DNA of 64,000 bases from Falsiroseomonas stagni DSM 19981 (GTDB taxonomy: Bacteria; Pseudomonadota; Alphaproteobacteria; Acetobacterales; Acetobacteraceae). The translations under genes were made by a program, and so were the position numbers. The stretch is from the NCBI RefSeq assembly GCF_900114315.1, contig NZ_FOSQ01000014.1:62001-126000 (forward strand). Direction: 5' to 3'. Shown piece by piece: positions 53,336-63,166 of the stretch. The notes beneath the pieces are model-generated. The model saw only the letters and a program-made list of their open reading frames with translations, was not told the DNA's origin and did no database searches. Positions within the stretch are counted from its first letter, which is position 1, and each line of letters opens with the position of its first letter.

Positions 53336-54352
53336 TCAGAGCTTCCCCTTGCCGATGCGCGTGCCCCCGAACAGCCCCTGCGGCCGCAGCACGATCGCCG
53401 CCAGCAGCGCCGTCCACACCACCACCTGCGCCGCATCACCGCCGAAGAAGTGGATGCCGAGCGTCTCCATCAGCCCCACCAGCAGCCCGCCCGCGATGGC
53501 GCCCCAGATCGAACCGAGCCCGCCCAGCACCATCGCCGCGATGGCCTTGGTGCCGACATGGTCGCCCATGAAGGGGGAGACATCGCTGTAGTTCACGACG
53601 AACAGCGCGCCCGCGACGCCGCACAACAGCCCGCTCAGCAGGAACACCACGGGCACGATGCGCGTGACCTCCACCCCCAGCAGCGTCGCCGTATCCGGGC
53701 TTTCCGCGATGCTGCGCAGCGCGCGCCCCGTGCGCGTGCGCGCCAGCAGCCAGGACAGCCAGAAGACGATGCCGAGCGAGAGCAGCAGCGACGCCATCTG
53801 CGGCAGCCCCACCACCAGCGGCCCCACCTGCCAGTCCAGCCGGAAGCGCACCGGGAAGCTCTGCGCCTCCGACCCGAGGACGATCAGCACCAGATGTTCG
53901 AAGATCAGCAGGAAGCCGAGCGAGGAGACCAGCGGGATCGCATGCTCCGTCGCATCGCCATGCCGCGTCTTGAGGTAGCGGAAGGTGAAACGCTCCACGA
54001 TGAGGGAGGCGACGATCGCCACCGCGATGCCCGCCGGCAGCGCCAGCGCCCAGTGCCAGGCATCGGTGAAGGGCAGCCCGTGCCGCGCCAGGCCCCAGGC
54101 CACCATGCCCGTCAGCATGAACATCGTCGGGATGGTGAAGTTGAGGAAGTTCAGCACGCCGATGGTCAGGGTGAAGGCCACCGCCACCGCGACATAGATG
54201 CCCCCCAGCATGAGGCCGGAGACCACCTGCTGCGCCAGCGTGGCGCCCCCGGGCAGCGCCGCCAGCCCCGCAATCGCCGCGACACAGCCCGCCGCCACCC
54301 CCGCCGAGATCACCAGCGGATGCATGCCCCGCACACCGGCCGCGTCGCTCAT
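53336..54352 (-). CDS. livH: Branched-chain-type ABC permease (LivH-like)
   Basis: 338 residues from ATG 54352; ATG 54325 is a second possibility. Family blocks are LMLGGIYVAVAVAFTLTIGV, LNFLNFTIPTMFMLTG, the EAA loop GRALRSIAESPDTATLLGV, and AMVLGGLGSIWGAIAGGLLV. It is the first gene of the operon running to 47481. A dyad resembling the one at 28125 lies about 55 bases upstream. Confidence 0.92.
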   Translation of the reverse strand: MSDAAGVRGMHPLVISAGVAAGCVAAIAGLAALPGGATLAQQVVSGLMLGGIYVAVAVAFTLTIGVLNFLNFTIPTMFMLTGMVAWGLARHGLPFTDAWHWALALPAGIAVAIVASLIVERFTFRYLKTRHGDATEHAIPLVSSLGFLLIFEHLVLIVLGSEAQSFPVRFRLDWQVGPLVVGLPQMASLLLSLGIVFWLSWLLARTRTGRALRSIAESPDTATLLGVEVTRIVPVVFLLSGLLCGVAGALFVVNYSDVSPFMGDHVGTKAIAAMVLGGLGSIWGAIAGGLLVGLMETLGIHFFGGDAAQVVVWTALLAAIVLRPQGLFGGTRIGKGKL

Positions 54353-54407
54353 GCGGGAAGTTCCACCAGGCGGGAATCCATGCGGCGCGGCAAGGGCAAC
54401 TCCTGCG

Positions 54408-54423
54408 ATTTGTCCGGACCAAT
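54408..54423. promoter_or_regulatory. Near-palindromic candidate operator upstream of Liv operon
   Basis: ATTTGTCCGGACCAAT is a 16-base dyad with one mismatched pair. Its core TTGTCCGGAC is identical to that of the palindrome at 28127. It lies 56 bases upstream of the LivH-like start, where an operator would be expected. Confidence 0.5.
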
Positions 54424-54464
54424 GGGGCCCAGATTCGCCGCCGCGCGCAAGCCCGATTAACGCA

Positions 54465-56087
54465 TCAGGCGTGCAGCCCCGGTGCCTCCTGCCCCGTCCG
54501 CGCCACGTATTCGGTATAGCCCCCGCCATAGAGGTGCACCCCCTCCGGCGTCAGCTCCAGCACGCGGTTGGACAGCGCCGACAGGAAGTGCCGGTCATGG
54601 CTGACGAAGAGCATCGTGCCCTCGTAGTTGGAGAGTGCCGTGATCAGCATCTCCTTCGTCGCCATGTCCAGGTGGTTGGTCGGCTCGTCCAGCACCAGGA
54701 AATTGGGCGGGTCGAACAGCATCCGCGCCATCACCAGCCGCGCCTTCTCACCGCCCGACAGCACGCGGACGCGCTTCTCCACCTCATCGCCCGAAAAGCC
54801 GAAGCAGCCCGCCAGCGACCGCAACTGCCCCTGGTTGGCACGCGGGAATTCATCCTCCAGCGATTCGAAGACGGTGCGGTCCCCGTCCAGCAATTCCATC
54901 GCATGCTGCGCGAAATAGGCCATCTTCACGCTGCCGCCGATCGTCACGCTGCCGGCATCCGGCTCCGTCGTCTGCGTCACCAGCTTCAGCAGGGTGGATT
55001 TCCCGGCGCCGTTCACGCCGAGCACGCAGCACCGCTCTCGCCGCCGCAGCAGCAGGTCCAGCCCCTCATAGATCACGCGGCTGCCGTAGCTTTTGTGCAC
55101 GCCGCGGATCTGCACCACGTCGTCGCCCGACCGCGGCGCCGGCATGAATTCGAAGGTCACGGTCTGCCGCCGCTTCGGCGGCTCCACCCGCTCGATCTTG
55201 TCGAGCTTCTTGACGCGGCTCTGCACCTGCGCGGCGTGGGAGGCGCGGGCCTTGAAGCGCTCGATGAACTTGATCTCCTTCGCCAGCATCGCCTGCTGGC
55301 GTTCGAACTGCGCCTGCTGCTGCTTCTCCGCCATGGCGCGCTGCTGTTCGTAGAATTCGTAGTCGCCGGAATAGCTGGTCAGCGACCCGCCATCGATCTC
55401 GATGATCTTGTTGATGATGCGGTTCATGAATTCCCGGTCGTGCGACGTCATCAGCAGCGCGCCGTCATAGCCCCGCAGGAAATTCTCCAGCCAGATCAGG
55501 CTTTCGAGGTCGAGGTGGTTCGAAGGCTCGTCCAGCAGCATCACATCGGGCCGCATCAGCAGGATGCGGGCCAGCGCCACGCGCATCTTCCAGCCGCCGG
55601 ACAGCGCGCCGACATCGCCATCCATCATCTCCTGGCTGAAACTCAGCCCGGCCAGCACCTCCCGCGCCTTGCCTTCCAGCGCATAGCCGCCCAGGTCGTC
55701 GAAGCGCGCCTGCACCTCGCCGAACCGCTCGATCAGCGCATCCAGCTCATCCGCCTTGTCGGGATCGGCCAAATCCGCTTCCAGCGCCCGCATCTCCGCC
55801 GCCACGGTCGATACATCGCCGGCGCCATCCATCACCTCCGCCACCGCGGACCGCCCGGCCATCTCCCCCACATCCTGGCTGAAGAAGCCGATGGAGACGC
55901 CGCGATCCACCAGGACCAGCCCCTCATCCGGCGGTTCCTGGCCGGTGATCATGCGGAACAGCGTGGTCTTGCCCGCGCCATTGGGGCCGACCAGGCCGAT
56001 CTTCTCCCCCCGCTGCAAGGCGGCGGAGGCTTCGATGAACAGAAGCTGGACGCCGTTCTGCTTGCTGATGTTGTCGAGGCGGATCAT
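54465..56087 (-). CDS. ABC-F family ATPase
   Basis: 540 residues with two ABC domains and no membrane part. Domain one has Walker A GPNGAGKT, signature LSGGWKMRVALARIL and Walker B VMLLDEPSNHLD. Domain two has GVNGAGKS, LSGGEKARLVMARML and FLVLDEPTNHLD. A charged helical linker (YEQQRAMAEKQQQAQFERQ) joins them. ABC-F proteins act on the ribosome in translation control. No antibiotic-resistance context is seen, so a housekeeping role is likely. The ATG is followed directly by IRLDNISK. Confidence 0.92.
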   Translation of the reverse strand: MIRLDNISKQNGVQLLFIEASAALQRGEKIGLVGPNGAGKTTLFRMITGQEPPDEGLVLVDRGVSIGFFSQDVGEMAGRSAVAEVMDGAGDVSTVAAEMRALEADLADPDKADELDALIERFGEVQARFDDLGGYALEGKAREVLAGLSFSQEMMDGDVGALSGGWKMRVALARILLMRPDVMLLDEPSNHLDLESLIWLENFLRGYDGALLMTSHDREFMNRIINKIIEIDGGSLTSYSGDYEFYEQQRAMAEKQQQAQFERQQAMLAKEIKFIERFKARASHAAQVQSRVKKLDKIERVEPPKRRQTVTFEFMPAPRSGDDVVQIRGVHKSYGSRVIYEGLDLLLRRRERCCVLGVNGAGKSTLLKLVTQTTEPDAGSVTIGGSVKMAYFAQHAMELLDGDRTVFESLEDEFPRANQGQLRSLAGCFGFSGDEVEKRVRVLSGGEKARLVMARMLFDPPNFLVLDEPTNHLDMATKEMLITALSNYEGTMLFVSHDRHFLSALSNRVLELTPEGVHLYGGGYTEYVARTGQEAPGLHA

Positions 56088-56224
56088 GGGGGGCCCGGTG
56101 CGGTTTCGGCGGGCTTATGCCACGCCGCCCGCCCCCCGCGACAGGCCCGCCAGAGGCTGTCGGCTTGGCGGCACCCCCCATCCGCCATAAGCCTTGCGGC
56201 GACCGCCCCGCAAGGAACCGCCCG

Positions 56225-57439
56225 ATGACGCCCCCGGCCGCCGCCCAGCCCCTCCCCCTCGCCGGCATTCGCGTCCTGGACCTGACCAATGTCCTGGCCG
56301 GCCCCTTCGCCACCTACCAGCTCGCCTTGATGGGCGCCGAGGTCATCAAGATCGAGCAGCCCATCCGCGGCGACCTGGCCCGCCGCCTGGGCGCGGATCC
56401 GGAAGCCGCGAAGCGCAACATGGGCGCCTCCTTCGTCGCGGTGAATGCCGGCAAGCAGTCGGTCACGCTCGACCTCAAGCACCCCCGGGGGAAGGAGGTC
56501 TTCAAGCGCCTGGTGGCGGAGGCCGATGTGGTGGTGGAGAATTTCCGCCCCGGCGTGATGGATCGCCTCGGCCTCGGCTGGGAAGCCCTCTCCGCCATCC
56601 GCCCGAGCCTGATCTTCTGCGCCATCTCCGGCTTCGGCGCGGATGGGCCGCTGGCCAAGCGCCCGGCCTATGACCAGATCGTGCAGGGCATGGCGGGGGT
56701 GATGAGCATCACCGGGGATGCGGCCAGCGCGCCGCTGCGCGTCGGCTTCCCCGTCTCCGACACCGTCGGCGGGCTGACCGCCGCCTTCGCCGTCGCCTCC
56801 GCGCTGGTGGGCGCGCGCGCCACGGGCCAGGGCCGCTACCTCGATGTCTCCATGCTGGAATCGACGCTGGCGACGATGGGCTGGATCGTGTCCAACTTCC
56901 TCAATGCCGGTGTCGTGCCGAAGCCCATGGGCAATGACAATTTCAGCGCCGCCCCCTCCGGCGCCTTCCGCACCGGCGATGGCCTGATCAACATCGCGGC
57001 CAATGAGGACAAGCAATATGCCGCGCTCTGCGACCAGATCGGCCGGCCGGACCTGCTGACAGATCCCCGCTTCAGCGACCGCCACGCCCGCAAGGCGAAC
57101 CGCCAGGCGCTGACGGTGGAGATCGAATCCGGCCTGGCCGCGAAGGATGCCGCGACCTGGGAGGATCTGCTGGTCGCCGCCGGTGTCCCCGCCGGCCAGG
57201 TCCTCAGCGTGCCGGCCATCATCAACCACGCCCATGTCCGGGACCGCGGCTTCGTGACGGAGATCGACGCCCCGGAGGGCCCCCAGCGCCTGACCCGCTG
57301 CGGCTTCCGCTTCGGCGATGCCAACCCGGCCCCCGCCGGCCCGGCGCCGACGCTTTCCGCGCAGACGGAGGAATGGCTGCGGCGCCTGGGCTATGACGCC
57401 GCCGCCATCGCCGCGATGCGCGACGACGGGGTCGTGTGA
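56225..57439 (+). CDS. CaiB/BaiF-type (family III) CoA transferase
   Basis: 404 residues from ATG 56225, after AAGGAAC. The blocks are LAGIRVLDLTNVLAGPFATY, GAEVIKIEQPIRGD, VTLDLKHPRGKEVFKRLV, GFGADGPLAKRPAYDQIVQG and YLDVSMLES, whose Asp is the catalytic carboxylate position. It moves CoA between carboxylic acids. Its stop nearly meets that of the convergent oxidase gene. It is divergent from the ABC-F gene across 137 bases in which I see no strong motif. Confidence 0.92.
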   Translation: MTPPAAAQPLPLAGIRVLDLTNVLAGPFATYQLALMGAEVIKIEQPIRGDLARRLGADPEAAKRNMGASFVAVNAGKQSVTLDLKHPRGKEVFKRLVAEADVVVENFRPGVMDRLGLGWEALSAIRPSLIFCAISGFGADGPLAKRPAYDQIVQGMAGVMSITGDAASAPLRVGFPVSDTVGGLTAAFAVASALVGARATGQGRYLDVSMLESTLATMGWIVSNFLNAGVVPKPMGNDNFSAAPSGAFRTGDGLINIAANEDKQYAALCDQIGRPDLLTDPRFSDRHARKANRQALTVEIESGLAAKDAATWEDLLVAAGVPAGQVLSVPAIINHAHVRDRGFVTEIDAPEGPQRLTRCGFRFGDANPAPAGPAPTLSAQTEEWLRRLGYDAAAIAAMRDDGVV

Positions 57440-57440
57440 C

Positions 57441-58685
57441 TCAGAGAAAGCGTTCCGCGCGATAGGGCTCCGGCGGGAGGAAGGTCGCGTCGCCGGTCAT
57501 CATTTCCGCCAGCAGCCGCCCCGTGGTCGGCCCCAGCGTCAGCCCCTGATGCGCATGGCCGAAGGCGCACCAGGCGCCCGGCTGGCCCGGCAGCGCGCCG
57601 ATGACCGGCAGCATGTCCGGCATGCAGGGCCGCGTGCCCATCCAGGGCGTCGCCTCCACGCGATCGGCCAGCGGCAGCAGGCCCCGCGCGACGGGCTCCG
57701 CCTGGTCCAGCTGCACCGGCGTCGGCGGCGCGTCGGGGGCGGCGAATTCCGCGCCCGTGGTCAGCCGGATGCCGGCCCGCATGGGCGCCAGCAGGAAGCC
57801 GCTCGGCGTATCCAGGATGGGGCGGTGCAGCACCGCATTGCCGCGCATCCGATAGTGCATGTGGTAGCCGCGCTTGCCGAACAGCGGCGGCGCATAGCCC
57901 AACTTCCGCGTGACCATCGTGGCGGAAGCGCCGAGCGCGATGACGACCTCCGCCGCCTCCACCACCCCTTCCGCCGTCATCACCCGCCAGCCCGCGCCCG
58001 CGCGTTCCAGCGTCATCGCATCGCCGTTCACGAAGCGCCCGCCAGCCTCCGCGAAGCGGGCGGCATAGGCCAGCACCAGCGCCTGCGGATCGCTGACCGA
58101 GAGCGGATCGGTCCAGTGGATCGCGCCCGCGCGCCCGACCATCAGATGCGGCTCCGCCGCCGCCAGGCCCTGGCGATCCAGCGCGACGCAGTTCACGCCA
58201 TGCTCCGCCCGCGCGCGCTCCGCCTGGCGCAGCGCCGCCTCCATCCCCGAATCGTCGCCATACAGCCGCATCCAGCCGATCGGCCGCAGCAGCGCCATCG
58301 CCGGCGTGTCGCGCGCGAGCGCCAGATGCTCATCGAGGCAGGTCTCGATCAGCGCCGCATGGGCCGCCGCCGCCCTTTCGTAGCGCGCGGGCTCCGAATG
58401 CCACCAGTACTGCAGCAGGGGCGATGCGAAGCCCGGCAGTGCGCGCCAGTGGTAGCGGGCCTCGATCGCGCGGTTGCCGGCGATGCGCAGGATCTCCCGC
58501 GCCTCCCGCGGGAAGGCGTGCGGGAACACGGCCTCCCGCTGGATCAGCCCGCCATTGCCGAAGGAGGCCCCCTCCCCCGGCCCCTGCCGATCCACCAGCA
58601 CCACATCCCGCCCGCGCCGCGCCAGGTGCAGCGCGACGGAGACACCGACCATGCCGGCGCCCAGCACCAGGACCGATGAACTCAT
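57441..58685 (-). CDS. D-amino-acid-dehydrogenase-like FAD oxidoreductase
   Basis: 414 residues. The FAD motif is LVLGAGMVGVSVALHLARRG, followed by VVLVDRQGPGEGASFGNGG. A DadA-like substrate domain has GFLLAPMRAGIRLTTGAEFA, and the C-terminal FAD block is GHAHQGLTLGPTTGRLLAEM. It would oxidise a D-amino acid or N-methyl amino acid to an oxo acid. It is the last of five minus-strand genes from 63083. Confidence 0.9.
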   Translation of the reverse strand: MSSSVLVLGAGMVGVSVALHLARRGRDVVLVDRQGPGEGASFGNGGLIQREAVFPHAFPREAREILRIAGNRAIEARYHWRALPGFASPLLQYWWHSEPARYERAAAAHAALIETCLDEHLALARDTPAMALLRPIGWMRLYGDDSGMEAALRQAERARAEHGVNCVALDRQGLAAAEPHLMVGRAGAIHWTDPLSVSDPQALVLAYAARFAEAGGRFVNGDAMTLERAGAGWRVMTAEGVVEAAEVVIALGASATMVTRKLGYAPPLFGKRGYHMHYRMRGNAVLHRPILDTPSGFLLAPMRAGIRLTTGAEFAAPDAPPTPVQLDQAEPVARGLLPLADRVEATPWMGTRPCMPDMLPVIGALPGQPGAWCAFGHAHQGLTLGPTTGRLLAEMMTGDATFLPPEPYRAERFL

Positions 58686-58703
58686 CGCCGGGGACCCATC
58701 GCC

Positions 58704-60284
58704 TCAGCGGGCGGGGCGTGCGTGTACCGCCACCACCTGCTCATCCATCCGCGGGGTGTAGGTGATGCTGCGGCGCGTCCCGATCACCGTCATCTGCACA
58801 TAGAGGGGGATCTGCACCTGCATCGCCTCGACATCCTGCATCATCGCCCGCAGCGCCGCCTCCCGCCCCGCATCCATCCGCACCATCACCTCCCGGATCC
58901 GCGCATCCAGCGCGGGGTCGCTGAACCCCGCGCGGTTGGCGCCGCCCAGAAGCCCCGTCGGCTCCCGCGTATGGAAGGAGGTGGAGAGCACATAGGAGGC
59001 ATCGCCGGAGGAGAAGGAGCGGCCGACGAAGTGCATCGGCAGGGTCACGCGCGCGGGGCGGATGCGCGGGAAGAAGACCGTGCTCGGCGTCACGTCCACA
59101 TTCATCTTCAGCCCGGCACGGGACAGCATCTGCCCCACCGCCTGGCAGATGCGGGAATCATTGACGTAGCGGTCATTGCTGCAGGCGATGGTCAGCCCGA
59201 AGCCATCGGGATAGCCCGCCTCCGCCAGCAGGCGCCGCGCCGCCGCGGCATCGCCCGCGGGCACGCGCGCCGCCGGGTCGTAGCCGCCGAAGCCCTCCGG
59301 CGTCAGCTGGCCGGAGGCCACGGCCTGCCCTTCCATCACGCGGTCCACCAGCGCCGCGCGATCGATGGCGAGCGAGAGAGCCTGGCGCACCCGCACATCC
59401 GACAGCGGGTTCACCGGCAGCGGCTGTCCCGCGCCATCCACCGCCAGCGGCAGCGGGTCCCGCGCCACATTGAGCGAGAGATACATGATCCGGTCGGTCG
59501 GCCGCGCCGCGATGTTCACGCGCCCCTCCCGCCGCAGCCGCGCCACATCGCCCAGCGGCACATCCTCGATCAGGTCGAAATCGCCGGCGAGCAGCCCCGC
59601 GAGCCGCGCTGCGTCATTCGCCACCACCCGGACATTCACCTGGCTCCAGGCCGGCTGCGTGCCGTGATAGCCGGGGAAGCGTTCCAGCTGCATGCCGGAT
59701 GGCGTGACGCCGCCGCCGACCACCCGGTAGGGGCCGGTGCCGATCGCCGCGCGCCCCGCGTTGAAATCCTGCGTGCTGGCCTGCGCGGCGGCGCGGGCGG
59801 AGACGATGAAGACATTCGTCATCTGCCCCGGGATCACCGGGTTGGGTTCGCTGGTGTGCAGCCTGACCGTCAGCGGGTCCACCACCTCCACCCGGCTGAT
59901 CGTGCGCAGGTTGATGGTGTAGGGCCCGATGTTGCCCGGCACGTCCGGGATGCGGGCGATGGAGAAGGCGATGTCGTCCGCCGTGAAGGGCGTACCGTCA
60001 TGGAACACGACGCCGGGGCGCAGCTTCAGCTCCCAGATCTGCGGCTCCACCGCGCGCCAGCTTTCGACGGCGCCCGGCACCTGGCGGCTGTTCTCGTCGC
60101 GGCTGATGACGGTGTCGTAGATGTGCCGCGCGGCCGCCATGTTGGGGCCGTTGAAGAAGAAGTGCGGATCGATCCCGAAGGTCGACTGCACCGCCATGGT
60201 CAGGGTCTGCGCGGGCGCGGCCTGCGGCAGGCCGATGGCGCCCAGCACGATCAGGCGGCGCAGCATGGTGGTCAGCTTGGGCAT
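58704..60284 (-). CDS. Orphan peptide-type ABC substrate-binding protein
   Basis: 526 residues from ATG 60284, after GGAGGCCACC. The signal peptide is LRRLIVLGAIGLPQAAPA. It is SBP family 5: RHIYDTVISRDENSRQVPG, WELKLRPGVVFHDGTPFTAD, RVRQALSLAIDRAALVDRVM and AARRLLAEAGYPDGFGL. No permease or ATPase genes adjoin it. It may feed the importer at 28-33 kb or one elsewhere. Confidence 0.9.
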   Translation of the reverse strand: MPKLTTMLRRLIVLGAIGLPQAAPAQTLTMAVQSTFGIDPHFFFNGPNMAAARHIYDTVISRDENSRQVPGAVESWRAVEPQIWELKLRPGVVFHDGTPFTADDIAFSIARIPDVPGNIGPYTINLRTISRVEVVDPLTVRLHTSEPNPVIPGQMTNVFIVSARAAAQASTQDFNAGRAAIGTGPYRVVGGGVTPSGMQLERFPGYHGTQPAWSQVNVRVVANDAARLAGLLAGDFDLIEDVPLGDVARLRREGRVNIAARPTDRIMYLSLNVARDPLPLAVDGAGQPLPVNPLSDVRVRQALSLAIDRAALVDRVMEGQAVASGQLTPEGFGGYDPAARVPAGDAAAARRLLAEAGYPDGFGLTIACSNDRYVNDSRICQAVGQMLSRAGLKMNVDVTPSTVFFPRIRPARVTLPMHFVGRSFSSGDASYVLSTSFHTREPTGLLGGANRAGFSDPALDARIREVMVRMDAGREAALRAMMQDVEAMQVQIPLYVQMTVIGTRRSITYTPRMDEQVVAVHARPAR

Positions 60285-60334
60285 GGGTGGCCTCCGGTCT
60301 GCCGGCCCAGGCATGACGCCCAGCGCCGGCCGCT

Positions 60335-60350
60335 GTCGAAAACCTTCGAC
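60335..60350 (-). terminator. Small hairpin after Bug gene
   Basis: GTCGAA-AACC-TTCGAC forms a 6-bp stem and 4-base loop in the 87-base gap between the Bug gene (60372) and the next binding-protein gene. It may be a weak terminator or processing site on the minus strand; no T-run follows. Confidence 0.35.
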
Positions 60351-60371
60351 GCTGCCGGCGACCCCGTCAAC

Positions 60372-61337
60372 TCAATCCGGGCGGATGCGTCCCTCCCGCA
60401 CCACATCGGCCCAGCGTTGCAATTCGGATCGCACCGTGGCGGCGAAGGCGTCCTGCGGCCCGCCGGTCGGGCTCAGCCCCTGCGCCAGGATCGCCTGGCG
60501 CGTGGCGGGGCGGGACAGCCATTCGTTCAGCCCGCCATTGATCCGTGCCACCATCTCCGCCGGCAGCCCGGCCGGGCCATAGACGCCGTAGATGATGGTG
60601 TTGGTGGCCTGGGGATAGCCGGCTTCGGCCAGCGTCGGCACCTCCGGCAGGTCGGGCCAGCGCGGATCGGCCGTCACCGCCAGCAGGCGCAGCTGGCCCG
60701 CCCGCGCGAGCGGCATGGCGACGGCCACCGGCAGCACCATCGCCGCCAGGCGCCGTCCCATCAAATCCTGCAGCGCGGGCGCGGTGCCGCGATAGGGGAT
60801 GTGGTTCAGCTCGATCCCCGCGGCCAGCATGAACAGCGCCATGGACATGTGCGGCGCCGTGCCATTCCCCGGCGATCCGTAGTCGAGGTCCCCCGGCCGC
60901 GCCTTGGCGAGGGCCACGAATTCCGCCACGTCCCGCGCCGGCAAATCGGGCCGCACCGCCAGCACGGAATTGCCATCGGCGATGCGGATGATGGGGATGA
61001 ACTGCCGCACCGGGTCGAAGGGCAGGTTCGGCATCAGCGGCGGGCTCATCACGAAATTCGCGCCCTGCATAAGCAGCATCCGCCCGTCCGGCACGGCGCG
61101 CGCCACCGCGCCGGTGCCGATGACGCCGCTCGCCCCCGTGCGGTTCTCCACCACCACGGGCTGGCCGAGCAGGTCGGACAGGGTCGGCGCCAGCATCCGC
61201 GCCAGCACATCCTGCGCCGTGCTCGGCGTGACGGGCACCACCAGCGTCACGGGGCCATTGGGCTGGGACTGCGCCAGCGCAGGCGTTGCCAGCAGGGCCG
61301 CGCCGGCGGCCAGCAGCCCGCGTCGCGTCTTGATCAT
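60372..61337 (-). CDS. Bug-family periplasmic receptor
   Basis: 321 residues from ATG 61337, after GGAGGAAACC. The signal peptide is RRGLLAAGAALLATPALA. The Bug blocks are VTLVVPVTPSTAQDVLA, QPVVVENRTGASG, IPYRGTAPALQDLMG and PEVPTLAEAGYP. The usual Gly-Gly after the first strand is replaced (TPSTAQD), an unusual substitution in the ligand loop. It is an orphan receptor in a run with a Pht5-like protein and an amidohydrolase. Confidence 0.9.
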   Translation of the reverse strand: MIKTRRGLLAAGAALLATPALAQSQPNGPVTLVVPVTPSTAQDVLARMLAPTLSDLLGQPVVVENRTGASGVIGTGAVARAVPDGRMLLMQGANFVMSPPLMPNLPFDPVRQFIPIIRIADGNSVLAVRPDLPARDVAEFVALAKARPGDLDYGSPGNGTAPHMSMALFMLAAGIELNHIPYRGTAPALQDLMGRRLAAMVLPVAVAMPLARAGQLRLLAVTADPRWPDLPEVPTLAEAGYPQATNTIIYGVYGPAGLPAEMVARINGGLNEWLSRPATRQAILAQGLSPTGGPQDAFAATVRSELQRWADVVREGRIRPD

Positions 61338-61360
61338 GGTTTCCTCCGGTCTCGTTCTTG

Positions 61361-62224
61361 TCAGTCCAGGCCGAGCGCGCGCGCCGGCGCGAAGACCTCC
61401 TCCGCCGTCACCGGCCGCGGCAGCAGCCCCTGCGCCAGGCAGGTCCGGATGATGTGCGCGATGGGCGCCTGCATCGCCTCCACGCCCATCGGCAGCATGT
61501 CGGGCCGGGCATCCGGCTTCGCCGCGCGCAGCGCCGCCATCAGCGCGGCGATCTCCGCCCGCCGCGCCGCCGCCACATCCTGCCGCACGACGAGGATGTG
61601 GTTGACGGGCACGATGCCGTGGCGCGCGAACCAGGCCCTCGCCGCTTCCTCAGGCTCCGTGATCACCGGCGCGAAGACCGGGTCGTCCGGCAGGTCATTG
61701 CCGAGGATCGCGGCATCGAGGTCACCGCGCCGCAGCAGATCCGGCAGGCTGCCCTCCGGCAGCGGCTCCACGAAATCAGGGTCCGCGTATTCCGCGACAT
61801 GCGCGCCTTCCTGCGTCGCCCAGCGCATCGCCTGCGTCGGCAGGCCGGATTCCTCGGCCAGGATGGCGCGCACCCACATCCCCGTGGTCTGGGTATAGGC
61901 CCGCACGCCGACCCGCTTGCCCGCCAGGCCCGCCGGCGTCAGCTCCGGCCGGCTGGCCAGGCGGATGATGCAGCGGTGCTGGAAACGCGCCGCCAGCGTC
62001 ACCGGCAGCAGCACGATCGGCTTGTCGTAGGCGAAGGCCTGCAACGCGGTGACGATCGCCATCTCGCTGGCGTCGTAGCGGCCTTCCCGCGCCATGGGAG
62101 CGAAGGCGCGGTGGATGGGCTTCACCGCCTCGAAGCTCAGGGCCGTGCCATCCGGCAGCGCGCCGGCGGCCTTCAGCCCCGTGGTCAGGCGGCTGTCGGC
62201 GATGGCCAGGCGAAGGGCGTCCAT
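61361..62224 (-). CDS. PhnD/Pht5-like substrate-binding-fold protein
   Basis: 287 residues. LRLAIADSRLTTGLKAAG, ASEMAIVTALQAFAYDKPIV and LAGKRVGVRAYTQTTGMWVR match the group annotated as 4,5-dihydroxyphthalate decarboxylase or ABC phosphonate-type binding proteins. No signal peptide is visible, so it is probably cytoplasmic and enzyme-like rather than a transporter part. It lies one base after the amidohydrolase stop. The true function is uncertain. Confidence 0.8.
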   Translation of the reverse strand: MDALRLAIADSRLTTGLKAAGALPDGTALSFEAVKPIHRAFAPMAREGRYDASEMAIVTALQAFAYDKPIVLLPVTLAARFQHRCIIRLASRPELTPAGLAGKRVGVRAYTQTTGMWVRAILAEESGLPTQAMRWATQEGAHVAEYADPDFVEPLPEGSLPDLLRRGDLDAAILGNDLPDDPVFAPVITEPEEAARAWFARHGIVPVNHILVVRQDVAAARRAEIAALMAALRAAKPDARPDMLPMGVEAMQAPIAHIIRTCLAQGLLPRPVTAEEVFAPARALGLD

Positions 62225-62225
62225 C

Positions 62226-63083
62226 TCAAGCCCCCTTGAGCGCGGGGTAGACGCGCTGCGCGGTGCCGCCCAGGATCATGTCCCGGTCGGCCGCCGACAG
62301 GCTTTCCAGCGCCGCCAGGCTGCGTTCCAGCAGATGCGGCAGCCCGCCCGCATGGGCCGGGAAATTCGACCCCCACATGATCCGCCCCGCCCCGAAGCGC
62401 GCCAGCAATTCCGCCATCAGCGCGGCGGGGGTGGAGGCGCCCTCCCGCGCCAGGTCCAGCGCCCGCGTCGTCAGCTTCAGCACCACCTGCGGATAGGAGG
62501 CGAGGTCGAAAAGGGCGGATGCCCTGGCATAGGGCGGGCCATCGGCCAGTTCCGGCCGCGCCAGGTGGTCCAGCAGCACCGTCACGCCGGGGAAGCGGTC
62601 CATCATCGCGCGCAGCGCCGGAATGCCCTTGGCCGTCATCTGCATGGCGATCGGCAGGCCGAGTGCCTCCGCCGCCGCCCAGCCGGCATGGCCGCGCGGA
62701 TCGTCGATCCATCCGGCCTGGCCCGGCATGGTCGTGCCCGTGGTGAACAGGCGCAGGCCGGCGAAACCCAGCCCGTGCCAGTGATGGATGCGCTCCACCG
62801 CATCCGCCGCCAGGATGTCGACGGAAAACACCCCCACCAGGCGGTCGCGATGCGGCGCGATGGAATCGGCGACGCAGGAATTGTCGTGGCCATAGGCGGT
62901 GGAGGCCTGCACCACCACGGCCTTGGCGACCCCCGCCGCCTCCATGGCGGCGAGCAACCCCCCCACCTCCACCGGCCGTTCCGCCGACCAGTCGGACTGC
63001 TTGCCCCCGAGCGGCGCCGTCGGGTAGCGCACCCGGTCGGTGGAGATGACGTGCGTATGGGTGTCGATGATGAGGCCTGGCAT
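62226..63083 (-). CDS. TIM-barrel amidohydrolase (PDC-hydrolase-like)
   Basis: 285 residues. The metal motif is IDTHTHVISTDRVRYP; then VVVQASTAYGHDNSC, LLDHLARPEL and IMWGSNFPAHAGG are typical of the amidohydrolase-2/2-pyrone-4,6-dicarboxylate hydrolase group. It likely hydrolyses a lactone or decarboxylates an aromatic acid, in line with the Pht5-like neighbour. It is divergent from the LysR gene at 63167. Confidence 0.9.
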   Translation of the reverse strand: MPGLIIDTHTHVISTDRVRYPTAPLGGKQSDWSAERPVEVGGLLAAMEAAGVAKAVVVQASTAYGHDNSCVADSIAPHRDRLVGVFSVDILAADAVERIHHWHGLGFAGLRLFTTGTTMPGQAGWIDDPRGHAGWAAAEALGLPIAMQMTAKGIPALRAMMDRFPGVTVLLDHLARPELADGPPYARASALFDLASYPQVVLKLTTRALDLAREGASTPAALMAELLARFGAGRIMWGSNFPAHAGGLPHLLERSLAALESLSAADRDMILGGTAQRVYPALKGA

Positions 63084-63166
63084 GCGTTTCCCCTTTGCCC
63101 CAGCCTGCCCGCCCCTTGTCGTCGCCGCTACGCAAGATCGTCGCTGCGGGTCATAAGCTCCGGGCT

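Noticed and set aside
58722-61898. A 1058-codon open frame on the plus strand
   Set aside because: It is antisense to two clear binding-protein genes and has no recognisable domain.
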